DNA of 64,000 nt from Mesodorylaimus sp. YZB2_4 (Eukaryota; Nematoda; Enoplea; Dorylaimida; Dorylaimidae). The stretch's first letter is position 1. Each line of letters starts with the position of its first letter. Under the pieces are notes generated by a model that saw only the letters and a list, made by a program, of their open reading frames with translations, was not told where the DNA came from and ran no database searches. Shown in pieces: positions 41,501 through 54,000 of this stretch. The stretch lies in NCBI GenBank assembly GCA_030248295.1, contig JASANH010001725.1:372001-436000 (forward strand). Direction: 5' to 3'. The translations under genes and the position numbers were made by a program.

Positions 41501-44343
41501 ATGTCAGGTACGTTGTTCTGTTGCTTCCATTCGCGCTCGCGCTCTCCCTCTGTTTTGCAGCTTTATCTTCTTTACAGTACGCCGACAAATGTCGACAATG
41601 CAGCGTTCAATATCCAGATAGCCGAGCTTCAGAAGCTTGCCCGTTTAGAGGAGGATTCAAAATTCATCGTAAGTGATGGCTTTTTTAAAATCTCACTTGA
41701 AGTAGTTCTTTGGCTTAGGTCGATATGTTCCCATGGGTTCATCCACCATGGGTCGCCGAGCAGCTGCAGAAGCCAAATATTGGCAAAGAACAATTGATCG
41801 AGATGATACTGACGTGTCCAAAAAATGTCCCAAAAAAACAGAAGCAGAAACCAGTGGTAAGTGACCTGCACAGTTTTCCGCTTGCTTTTTGGCAGCGATT
41901 TCACTGATTTACAGCAGCAACCGGCTTCTGGCGTGTCGTCCAGCAGCGTTCAAAGGAAAGAGTTGGTCGTGACAGCGGCGAAAGATTATTTAAAGTACGA
42001 TGAGGCTCCGGCTTATTCGCGTCAGCTTGCTGCGCAATATTTGTCGTCTCAGTTCAAATGGGTAAGATAACTTGTTTTAGTCAATGATTAGTCTCATGTA
42101 TTAGGTACCATTTCCTTCAGCTGCGCATGGAGAGCATCGAGAAAGTTTTGAAAGAAGTAAACTGGCATCTTGCCCCGGCCTTCAATATTTTACGCCAAAC
42201 TACCAAAGAAGTCGACCTCAAGACGGTGCGTTATGGTGCGATTCCTGTGACTATTTGCAAGCCTGGTAAGCGGTTTGTCAGTTTTGCTATGCGGTCGAAA
42301 CTTGAAGGCAATCCTGTTCAGGACATCCTGATTTGATCTTACAACTGAAAGTATTGAAAAGTCGTCGGACGTCTTGTCGTCGCTCTATCGCTCCTGAACT
42401 GATGGATGAAATCAACTGGATCAATCAGCATCTGAATCAGGGTCAGGTAGTGGAACAGGTATGAGTTCGTATGTCTCGATTGGATTTTGTGGTACCGATC
42501 AGCAACGTCTCATTTTAGGCGGCTGTGACGCAGTCGGTTGAACAGCCTAGTACGTTGCCTAATGCTGACGTGGCAAGTAAAGATCTGAGGATGGAACACG
42601 CTCGCGAACGTGGTGAAGTGTACGAATGTGGGATATGCTGCGAGGAATTCATTATTTCTGAGCAGATGATCGCTTGCGCGGATGGTCATTTATTTTGTAT
42701 AGGGTGTTTGAACAGATACGCTCGGGAAGCTATTTATGGCCAAACAAAGGTAGGAAAACCTTGGGTTGGTTTTTTTCGTACTTTACGCCTTTTGTTTTAG
42801 TCTGATCTCTTATGTATGAACGACGAGTGCGATGCTCCTTTCAGATACGGTAAGACTGACTGTGATCGGTCTTATGATTCAAGTACCTTGACTAGCCTCT
42901 TCTGCAGAAATGTTAGCAAAAGCTCTCGATGAAGATAATTTGCGTAAGTTGGATGAAAAACGCATGTTCGAGGCTTTAAATTCAGCGGGTATCGACGGTT
43001 TGGAAAGGTGAATACCGAGTGGCTTTTTGTGCGTCCCAGTAACGATGAGACTTTCTTTAGATGCAAATATTGCAACTATGCTGTCGTGTTTGACGTGCCT
43101 AAAGAAATCAATAAGGTGTTCAAATGTGGAGATCCGAAGTGCGAACGCGAGTATTGCCGTATTTGTGAAGTCGATTGGGAAGAACATATGGTAAGAGATG
43201 ACGTTGATGTGATTTTTGCGTGGTATCTTCAAATCAGGATTTTTTCAGGGAAAGCCTTGTAAGGAAGTTGAAACGGAAGACGACACGCGTCGGCGTCGTG
43301 AAGCGTAAGTTTGCGGAAGCTGTACAAGCTTTCGCTAATTGACGGTTTTAGGGAAGAGCGCATGGCTGCTGCTGTCATTCGTAATTGTAACAAATGCAAG
43401 GCTCCTTTGATCAAGGAGGAAGGCTGCAACAAGCTGGTGTGCTCGTGTGGTGCTATGATGTGCTATTTGTGCCGTCAGACGATTCGAGGATATGATCACT
43501 TTTGTGGGTAAGTCTCACGTTCAAGGCCTTTGCTTAACGAGCTCCAATTTAATGCTGTTTAGCCACCCGCGCGATCCCACTAAAAAAACTTGCGATACGT
43601 GCACCGCATGCAGCTTATGGGAGGATGCGAAAGCGAAGGATCAGGCGGCAGTGAAAGAAATTCAAACCCAAGCCAAGAAGTTGTTAGCAGGTGAGTACCT
43701 TGAGACGCCTATTTCGCAAGCATTGGGGCAAAAATGTAATATCTATTATTTAGAAGCGGGCAAAGATCTGAAGGTCGGCGTGGAAGAGGCATCACCGATC
43801 CATCCAAATCGACCAGCTCCAGGTTTTGCTGGTGCTCAGAGGCTTCCCGCTCCCAACGCTGGACCGCACGGAGTTGTAAACCGCTTTGTCAACATGTTTG
43901 TTCCAAACGTCGCCGTAAATAATATCGAAGGAGTCAATGGCCAAGCGCTTAACGTTGGTGGTGGTGCACCTCTCCAATTTGTGCATGCTGGCTATCGAAA
44001 TGGTCCGCCACAGGTTCATCACGGTGCTGGACAGCAGTATGCAAACGCCGCCGCTCCGAATTTTTTACCGCAGCACGTTATTCAGCCAAATCGCTTGCCC
44101 GAACCAGGTCAACATCCTGTGCCTCCTAACGCTCCTCATGGTGGTGCTCGTCCGCGAGTTTATTATGCTCAACAGCAGCCATTGTACCCGGCTCCGATTC
44201 AAGCTCAAGGTCCAGTGCCGATTGCCAATCCTGGGGCAGCTGGGCCGCAGCCTCAAAACGCTCAGCCTCAACTTCCCGCCAATCAAGCGGATTTACAACC
44301 TCATTTCTATTTCGGGTTCCGTAATATCTTTCGTCAGCCTTAG
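38545..44343 (+). CDS. RNF216: RNF216/Triad3-type RBR E3 ubiquitin ligase, 795 aa
   Basis: RING-between-RING ligase that takes ubiquitin from an E2 onto its own cysteine, then to substrate. Exons: 38545-38770, 41444-41507, 41578-41668, 41719-41856, 41915-42061, 42121-42265, 42322-42458, 42519-42749, 42801-42849, 42908-43007, 43061-43190, 43249-43304, 43352-43507, 43563-43690, 43754-44343; open throughout. RING1 is ECGICCEEF ... [15 protein letters not shown]; the between-RING part is [10 protein letters not shown] ... [20 protein letters not shown]2 is [29 protein letters not shown], with the catalytic Cys in NKLVCSCGA, then [12 protein letters not shown]. The N-terminus ([18 protein letters not shown]) looks like a CUE-type ubiquitin-binding helix bundle. 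The last 190 residues are Pro/Gln/Asn/His-rich. Intron 1 (2.7 kb) is filled with transposons; the final intron is only 63 bases and frame-preserving. Confidence 0.93.
39058..39764. mobile_element. Nested non-autonomous DNA transposon, hAT-like
   Basis: The arms GGCATTGGTATAGTATGACG (left, about 39065) and their complement (right, ending 39764) are inverted. Each arm contains repeats of TATAGTATGACGACACC followed by GACCTGACGGTCG-like sequence: three on the left, two on the right. The octamer GGCCTGTT flanks it (39050-39057 and 39765-39772), compatible with an 8-bp target duplication, though the left end has six extra bases before the repeat starts. Confidence 0.65.
39293..39550 (-). CDS. Small reading frame inside the nested transposon, 85 aa
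   Basis: Starts with ATG at 39550, with a TATA-like ATATATAAAG on the minus strand about 40-55 bases upstream (39591-39604). The segment [13 protein letters not shown] ... [11 protein letters not shown] resembles the N-terminal BED/CGGBP-like zinc-finger region of some hAT transposases, but only one CxxC pair is seen. It is probably a remnant; coding status is uncertain. Confidence 0.3.
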   Translation of the reverse strand: MPTQCASAPVFFCCLLLVLFGQHLKLCSFAMQAVHVPARVDPKLVQIVQSYCTEQSANLDVSDETFVNILCKFCSSTSITCLKVF

Positions 44344-45054
44344 AGCAGCCTGAGCTAGATTTCAATTGCGTACAAGGAGCTTTTTATCATTTCAGTTTTT
44401 TGCGTTCGAATTGAGGTTTTTTTTGTGTTCACTAGCTAGTCAAGGAGCTTCAACATTCGTGTACTAGCCAACATATAACCAAGATGAGGGTCAGATTCAA
44501 TAAAAATGTTTTCGGGAGTCACTCCCCACTGGGCCTCGCTGATAGCTAATTTTGGCAGGCTGTCAATGAAAGCAGTGAACCCACCCACAGCTGATTGCGA
44601 GTCCAACCTGTTCGACTTTGGTGGGCTGTGCTCGAGACAGGCAGTGTTATGGGAACTCAACGTTTCGTCAGAGGAATGTGTCTGGGTCAACAGGTGTATT
44701 TGGAGTTAGGTTTGTCGGTGAGCACAAATCGGGAAATTTTTTTCTGATGAGCTCAAATTTTTAACTAGCGTACGCAATGGACCCCTAAAGAGTTTTCAGG
44801 ATAAGTATACCCCAGATTAGTCAGAAGGCCTGGATTCATCAGGTTCTGCCATTGTTTCGAGAAGTGTTCAACTTTACTTGGCATATTACGAAGCAAAATT
44901 ACAAGCGCACTAGCATTCCGACTCAACATTGCGTACACTATCCACCTAGCGCGTCACTTATCCTTAGAACACACGATTACCAGCATTGCACGACTGCTTG
45001 TCAAACCCAGAGCGGGACAAGGCATTCGATTTCCACAAAACGAGTAAAGGCCTT
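44344..45054. other. Intergenic between convergent RNF216 and DUOX
   Basis: Contains both 3' UTRs. An AATAAA at 44499-44504 on the plus strand, 156 bases after the RNF216 stop, is a candidate poly(A) signal. Open frames here look random. Confidence 0.5.
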
Positions 45055-48000
45055 TCAAAAAGTCTCATAACGGTGTATGAAATTTGGTTTGCGTCTGGAA
45101 CTGTTCACGAATTCGCAAGCCGCTTGCACGCTCCTGTTCAGGGTCCTCGGCCCGCAACTGAACACGCCAATCTTACGGATCTAAAAATGCCCAGAAATAA
45201 AAACATTTGCTTTCAAAGGTCCTGTAATTTCGTACATTCTCGTGCTTCTGTTGCACATGTTTGAGGACATCGGTCAGCACGGGTCGTCCAAAATGATTGA
45301 CCGCCTTCAAATTGGTGAACATGCTCCTGCCTTGATTCACTCGGAAATGTTTCTCGCAAATGTACTGAAAACAGAATAATGATATGGCTGAAGATTAGAT
45401 GGCAATTTGCACGAAATAAATTGAAGACAAGTCCTCGCCACAGGTCTTGTATGCACTGGGTTCCTGAAGATATCTGTGGCGGCCTGGCATGCAGAGAATC
45501 ACTTCCCTCTCTGATGGCTACGTCCTCTAAGATCCTTCACCTGCCCTAAAGTGAATTACTGTAGAACTAGCTAGAGGAAGGCTCGGACCACAGGAGCAGC
45601 CTCTCCTTCGTATCCCTGTATTGATCAACCACACAAAGACCGCTTTGATTCACAGCTCGAGGAGCAGTCGCACGTGTCGGCCGCCAGCGAGATTGTGAGG
45701 GTCCTAGTCCCAATTTTCCTACAGTAGAGTGCAAGGAGCTCAAGACCAGCTACCCAGTGCTCGGTCTCGTGTCTGGCCCTGACCTCGGAGAGGCTGACCA
45801 GTGCCCAGAACCAGTGCACTGATAGGTGCGGATAACGTATCCACGCCCCTTCCTCCAAGCTCCTTCGACTTACAAGCATTGTTGTTCTCAAATCGAACTT
45901 ATGAAAGAACTGGGTAATGTAAATATGAGTTTCCAAAACGCCTTTCACATCCGCCTCTTCCACTTTTCTCAATACTTCAATAAACCACTCGAAGTTCTTC
46001 TGTGTTGGACATATCCACAAGAAATAGACCTAAAATAGCATGACGTTGGGTTCTTGGCTCTCGCACTCAGGTCTGAAAGTCTGACCTTCTTGCACGCGAC
46101 GTCTGAGAACTTGCTCCCGGATGTGGCTGTCACTAAGTCGGTCAAGATCGAGGCGTATGGAGTGACACCGATTCCACCGCCCACCATCACTGCCACTTCG
46201 TACCCCGACCACTCTTGGTTGCCACCTCCATAAGGACCGTCCATGTGCAACTATAGAGCAGCAATAGAAGGCAACTCACAACCAGACACAAGACTACTTA
46301 CCACAGGATACGCCCCGTCCAACTGTTTCGCTGGTTGAATTTCATGCCTCAGTTTCCAAGTCCACGGTCCTTGCGCCTTCACATATATTTCCAAAGTGGG
46401 GTCCTGGGGTGCCGACGCCAACGAGAATGCGTGCCATTCGTTAAAATTGCAGCTGAATGCGGGACAACGAATTCGCACCCACTGACCACTCCGGAAGTTG
46501 AAATTGCGGGGCCGTTTGAATTTGATGTAGGTCACATCTAAAACAACGATAAATGATGGAGAAGGACATGTCACGAGGTTGTTGGCTTACCGGACGGCAG
46601 TAAAGACGCTTCAAGTATCTCCAGACGGCGATATTCTTGCCTGAGAGAAATCAATCGATCGATAACCAGAACGATCATTGGACCGATTATGTATTTCCAG
46701 AAGGTGGGGGACTGAAACCAGAGATCGTTACTGCCCTGCACATGTTGCCTCTGCAAGCTCCAGCCTTTTACAGAGAGGAGTTATCGACTGTCCAGAGGTC
46801 TATGACTAACTTTGGCCACAGCAGCAAATCGTTCCTCTCTTACTGCCACACGCATTACTTACATCCAAAAGTTTTGGTAGTCCGTGAGCGATCGTCAAGG
46901 CGTAGAGCAAAATATTCAAGAAGTGCGTGATGCGGAAGGCGTGGTAAGCGCTGTGCATTACGGACGGTGCCGCGAAGACGTACCTATGGATGTATCGGAT
47001 AGCGTCATGGTCATCACAGTAACCCTAAAAGCACTTACATGATAGACATGACAGCCACCAACAGGATGCCAGTTATCCCAGTGACTGTGCCAAAGAACCA
47101 GTACGTGATTGATGGTTGGAAATCGGAGCTGGAAAAACCAATGGTAAGTGATATTCCAGACCTGATTGCAGGTGCCTCACCTGAAAACCGCTTCTTGAAA
47201 TAGACACGATAAGCCTTCCAAATCTTGTGTAGAAACGTGATAGAAATTGATGCAATGGCCAACCGTGTGCGTAACTGAAAATACGTCGTGGCTCTTTACC
47301 TCGCCAAAAGTCAGCAGATAGTGTCTTACCCGCAAAAAATCCCACAGTCACACCAATTATCTTATGGAAACTGATGGCCGCATCGAAGGGAATGTAATGA
47401 TTGAGTGGAGTCTCTCTCAGTTTGGTGATCACATTCCTGCATATGGTGAGCAGGATAAGGGCCAAGTTGAAGGAAATTGCTGCCGCTGCCCCGCGGGTCA
47501 CTGCTATACCGTATCCCATCACTCGTCTCAGATCCCTATGCTCCGACATGGTGCTGTAGTCTAAAACAGGCATACGGCCGTACTACGCAAGCATTAAATT
47601 GAATGAGAATACGTACGCCAAAAGCGCTCCAGGAAGGCAGCCCAGGTCAGCATGAAGAATATGAGAAGGCAGGTCACGTGCTGCCTGTAATCCTCCAGCC
47701 ACGTGATAGCTTTGCGATAAGATTCAATGAGCATGGACGGACTTTCCTCCGCTGGAACTGAGAAGCTGTTGACACTTTCTTTCCTAAAATTAAAAGCACA
47801 TTTTCCTTGCAACTCGGATTTAGACGAATGAAATGGAACACCCAGTCTGATACATCTTTACGACCACCTCTCTTGCAACCTCTTTTTAAGGCCCTATGCA
47901 CTGTATTTTACCAGCGATGCTCCATCCATCCGCGGTAATCACCCTCAACAGCTTCCTTCTATGCGACTTTTCCTCGTTTGGAATGCCTGTACCCCCACCC

Positions 48001-51000
48001 CAACCTTCACGCGCACGCAGCTGGTCCCATCCAGGCCCTTACTCGGCCAAATAGTTGTTATTGAAATAGGTTTGCTTCCTCCCCTTCAAATGCAATCCAA
48101 CGGGCTTATTCTTGGAAGTTACGTCAGTCAAAATGGCGTCAAAGTCCTTCCTGGTCAAATATGGTTTTTGCTTGGGAATTCCAGCGTTGTACAGTATTTG
48201 ATGGATAAGTTCGTCCTGGTCAGAAATGGACAGCGGTGTTCCGGCTGCTGTTACAATGGACCTGCAAGTTATAAAAAACTGTCCGTTCCTCTTGCCTCAC
48301 CATTAAAAAGAACTTACCTCAAAAACTGGCAGAACTCTTCCCTATCCACCAGGCCGTTGTTATCCCGATCGCAGAGGAAATATATGATTTTCAGTTTCTC
48401 TTCCATGGTGCCAGTGGCAAACTTGATGACAGTGTCCAGGAAATCTTGAAAACATATTTTTTCGCCATTGGTTCTGGCAATGCAGGCGAACATGCGCTGA
48501 ATGAAGAGATCGTTTTCTTGCATTCCTAACGCATCCGCGAACTCGGCTCTTGTCAGCGAGGTTCGAAGTACGGACTCGGATACGTCATCATACAGTGTGT
48601 GGCGGCTACTCATCGGAAGGAAGCGAAAAGCCTGGAAAAAATGGGTAAGAGACCTTTTCAAACCAGGCACTCGTATTTGAGTATTTTTTTAGTTACAGCA
48701 TATTGGTATTTTGCTTTAATGTCATACCGTAAGGTTGAGTGTGATAAGAAGATATGCCTCATGGGAGACCAAGACCAAAAAGCAGATCTTGGCACTTGCG
48801 GCCCATGTCAACAGTTGCATACAGTCGAGTCTCCTGTATCTGTAGTTTCCTGTAAATCGAAATGGGCTGACAGACACGACGCACCAGAGAGAGTGAGACC
48901 AGCTTCCTCCAACGTTGCCGAACTTTACACTTTTCGGATCGCGGCCGCTGCCACCTTTGCCTCCTTCATGGGGTCGACTCGTATTGCTGACAAATCTCTC
49001 TCACTCGTAACCTTCCACGATGGCTATTGTCTTTACTTTTGTGTTGTATTTACTTTTAGTCTCTCAAAAAATAAATGCCGACGAAGAAAAACCTTGCGAG
49101 CGGGGAAACCTCGTGGTCGGCATGTCGCAAAATGAGTTCAATCAATATTTAGCAGGAAACCATTCTGTCCTCAAATCAACCTCTGCCTATCGAGTGCTAA
49201 GGAATATTGGACACAGTTCTAATCAAATGCTCGTGGTTGAAGTAAATGGTAGAATGTGTATCTTTGGTCCAGACGTTAGCATCGAAGATCCGAACGTTAA
49301 TTCCAGCTCCACGCCGACGACGCGAAGCTCGGACGCCAAAACTAGACCCCGCACTTTATCCTCGCAGCCCGAGACAGATCCCGAATCGTGGACTTCGTCG
49401 AATTATCCACTGCCAGGTGATTCCGACCGCAGGTGTAATCATCATGTCGAAAGCACTATATGCGACCCCGACGGAGTCATCTGGCAGAAAACCCAAGAAA
49501 AACCGGCCTGCCAGTTGAGCAAACTGACGATTAGCCGAGTGCTGAACATATCGGGGTCATTCGTCTATCTCGACCTGATAAAGTATCTTCATACTTCCCA
49601 AACCGTCAAGCAATTTGCCGTCAGTCGTCTCCGCCGTCTTCTAGCCCATTCTCGACAAACTGGAATCAAACCTCCAAGCGCCGTCTGGGTGATCAAAGCG
49701 CCGAGTGATAAGCCCAATGTGAAAACTCACACGTACGTTTACGAAGAAGAAGTTTACGTGCACGAAGATAAATCTGTTGTCCAAGAAGTCTTAAAAAAGG
49801 CCTTTTCTGAGTAAGTTTTCCTTTTTTCAAATGGCAATATTGACAAACTAGTATTCTTTTTCAGCTACCGTCTCCCTCTTAATTTGCCCATGACTCCCGA
49901 CCAAAATGGCAATCCCCGTTTCAGCAGTGGACACGATTTCCTGTGCTCTTACTTGCAACAGAGGATCAGCGATTTGCAGGCAGTCGAGGTAAGCATGCAA
50001 GACACTCAATCGTTTTTCGAGCCCATCCCCGAAGACACTATGGACGAGATCGACTCATACCAAGCAGCCGAACCATGGAAGACGGCTGTGCTTGGAATGG
50101 CTGTCAATGCGGCCATGGTTGTAGCTATCTTCTTGATCGGCTGGCTCGCTACTCGTCATCCGAAGTCAGCTAACGCGCCAAAGACGGTTCCCAACACCAA
50201 ATCTGCCGTTGACAAGAGAAAGTCGGCCAAAGAAGGTGCAAAGAAGAAGTAGAAGAGGGAGATAATGACGCAGTTCTGGAACATTTTTGATAAAGGTGTG
50301 ATTTGAAGTCCTATTGCTGCATATAAGCTCATAAAAACCTAGGGAATAGTTTTATTTCGAGATTTTTTACTCTAAAAAAAGCGCTTTCTGAAAGATGGTT
50401 TACCTTAGCATAAGCTTCCCGGAAAAAATGCTCCAACTTTTGTTGCCGTTTCTCACGTGTTTCGGCCGTGGCCAGTAGTCGTTCAGTGGTCGTATAGCTA
50501 ATTCGAAGCTGCTTATTCTGTTGGCGCATGATCTCGTCCAGGTGTACCGTGAATTTTTCGCACACTGAATACGATTCAAATCGGAGGACCTAAAAGATGA
50601 GCCCGAGCCTCATTGAGCAGGGTTTCTCCAGAAGCACCTATAGCCCACCATATCGTAGTCCCTTGGCAATTCCAGTCGAATAAAGCCAGCATCGCTCTTG
50701 TACATGACCAGACTGTAGACGTCCTCTAAGCTGACACAACGCAGTAAACCGCCCCGTCGTTTTGTCAGGTGCACTGCAGGACGTTGATCGAGGACAGCGG
50801 TGACACTCCGAGAGTAGTTCTCGTGCAACCATTCGATAGCTAAGAGTCACTAGGTGGCAGTCTCTGGCAGAGGCAGGTCAAAGACAGAACTACTGTACTT
50901 ACCAGGGCCAACCCACACTGCACTTCCTCCCGCCTTTTCTATAGTAAAGATAGGCAAATTTTTTATGCTTTTTGCGATACTGTGATCGTCATCGACAGTT

Positions 51001-54000
51001 TCTTGGGAAGATGTGCTGTGATTGTGTTCGTGGTTGGCTTGACCCTTAAAATCACCCTTGCCACTGCCAGCAACCTGTGATGATCGGCATCCATAAGGAA
51101 GCGGCACTGATAATTTTTGTCTTCGTTTGATCATCCAGTAACCAATTCCAATACAGACTAGAAGGAAAAAGTCGTTCTTCAGTAGGCAAGGAGGGCACGC
51201 ATGATGGCGCCAGTGACCCTTGTTCCCACCAGTTTACATTGCTTAGAGAGCTTAGTTGAGACAAACCACATCAATATAACCCATAGTAGATGCAGACCCC
51301 ACTGCACCAATATTGCTAGCACCCTTTTTTGTAAATGATTCCTTGACGCTTACCGAGCGGAATAGCGCCCAGTACGATGCACGTGTAAATGAAAGCGACC
51401 TCATTGCCCATGAAGTGGTCGTATCGCATGAATGGAATGCATGGCTCCAAGTTGGTTGAATTCAACTGGTACGGTTGCGGGCATGGATCGCCTGCGATGT
51501 GCAACATTTTCAAATATCGCATTGCGAAATAACCAAAAGTACTTTTGCTTACCGGCATGCCAAAAGAAGACGTCCCTTTGTAAATGCTGCCTCTGGATGT
51601 TAGTGGTCGCCACAATGATATCGGACAGCCTGATCTGACGGATCTCATTAATCTCGGAATCCGTGAAAATGCTAGAAAGAGCCGGCTGACAATCTCTCCC
51701 TGGTGAGTATGTAGGTTAAGTTAGGGTGCATTGGGTTATGGCCGCTAAGGCACATTTTCTACTCCCTGGCTGGGGTAAAGGCAATGCATTCATAGCCTAG
51801 CGGCAGCGATCAGGTATGCATCCTGTTCTGGAGCCCTCATTCCTTTATTCGCTCACCCATTTTCTCTGTTCTCAAACCAGAACCTATCCGCGTGTCGAAT
51901 TCTTTCAAATTGTTCCTTGACGATCCTCGTGAATAATTTTCCAGGTGTGTCTCCGCTCGACTCTAATATTCCCCCAACGTAAAAGTCCAATCGGTTTATG
52001 TCCCCTTTATACAACTCCGCCAAATGGTCATACATCTGAAAAGGACCCAAACTGTCGTCGTAAATCTATTATTCGCACAGATATCTTACCTGGGGCGCGA
52101 TGGCGTACTGCTGGGGATTTATGTCGCTCCAGTTCCTGACTGGTTCAAATCCGAATGCTTTGCGCACCGAATTGTAGTCTGCCAGACCGTTATCACGCCC
52201 GCGCATTATAGTCAAAGCTACCAAATCGCGTCTCGAGAAATGCAAAGGTCCGAAGACAAAGTCTAAAAAGAAGCAGGAGGCAGTAGTAGTTTATGCGAGA
52301 TAGTGAAGGGGCAGGCACTTTTATGATCTAGATGACTGACTCACAGTAGGTGGACCTTGGACTTACCAGGGCTTGCTCTTGATACACGGTCTCACAACCT
52401 GTGGCCGGAAGATCTACTCACCTCTCAGATCATCCACCACAATGTTGTCGTCTCTTTCAGCTATCTGTGATGCCATGCCCAGAACGAAGGCGTCCATGGA
52501 GTATCGTTGGATTACTTCCTAATCGAAAACATGAATTAGGTCTGTACCCCTACAGCATCCGCATTTCAGTCTTTTCACCTGAGAATTCCACCATGTATTG
52601 CACAGTCTTATGGCCGAGTATCCGCCCGCACCTTCGTTCTCTTGGTAGTGGCAAGTGGCATTCCTAAATGGAGCAAGTGTTGCCAAAGCCCTCTGCAGTT
52701 CCTAACTTTACTTACCTTAGAAACATTCCAGGCGGCACCAAAGTGTGCGGGTAACGAAAAGCGGCAGCCGCAAATAAATGGCTTACTCCGGGCGGTAAGT
52801 TTGGATTGTAGCCCTGGTACGGATCTGTGGGCTCACCAAGCAAAGCAGGCAGGAATTCATACATGATAATATTCTAAAGTTGGTCCATGTTACTCTGCTC
52901 ATAAACTACCACTGTCCTGCTAGAAGCCTTACCTGCAATGTGGCAATGACCCATCTTCGAGCCCGTTGAAATATTTGTTCATCAGTCCAGTCGGGATGCT
53001 CTTTCCTGAGTCTGTTGGCCTGCCCGTTATGCCAACGGAAGAGCATCAAGCCAAAACTGAGCAAGGCCGGGTTTTCATTGATTCGAGCATCACCCAACAC
53101 TAAAAATTCGACTTCACGGATTGTAAGGACCTCGAGAACTTTTAAGGAACGTACTGAACAGCCTTTCAGGATCGACCAATCGGTGAACCTGTGGTGGTGG
53201 TGGGTTGATCAAAGGCAATCGTTGGGCATTGAAGGGTGGATAGTTGGGCATGGGACCTTCCCTCAACGTGCCATTCACGAATGATCGTAAGGCGTGAACC
53301 CACGGTTCTTGCGTACTATACAAGAAACTGGCATCGATCCAGCTGGTTCTCTGATTGATCTGAAATTGAGTTGTGTTCACTTTTGAAGAGTTAGGATTGG
53401 GGCAACAGTCAAGCCTTGGAGAGGCCATAGCTCTCTCACTACTGTCCATAGTACACGCAATCGGCCAAGACTTTTCGCCGCCTGCTCCATCATAAGCACC
53501 AAGTTTTCGCGCATATGATTTCATGAGGTCTTCCTAGGTTTGTAAGAATCACTTGCATCATAAGCTGCTTCTGGCATATTCTGCCCTGGCATATTCTTTC
53601 TTTGCAATGACAGCTTTGTTCTGCAACCTACGCCATCCACTTCCTCCACACATTCCCAGAGCTGCTAGTATTCCTTTAAAACCGATTCACTCCAATCTTC
53701 TCAACAATTTCACACCGCCGTGCAATCCTAGAAAAGCCCACTCTCCCACTGCCATGCGCCCACATCTTGATCTCCACCCTCTGCTCGACTAGTCCTCAAA
53801 AGGTGTTACATTTCGCGGGCTAGATCATGTTGGAGGTACAACCGGTTTACGCATTGCCTTAGAATCAGTCACTCGCCCTATGTGGCTCACTTACATACGC
53901 AAACCCGTTCCGCGTCACTGGTCTTGCTTGGTCGCGCGAAAAATTATTCTCGAACTCAATATGGAAAAAAACTGGAGTAGGTAATCGTAAATTGTAACTC

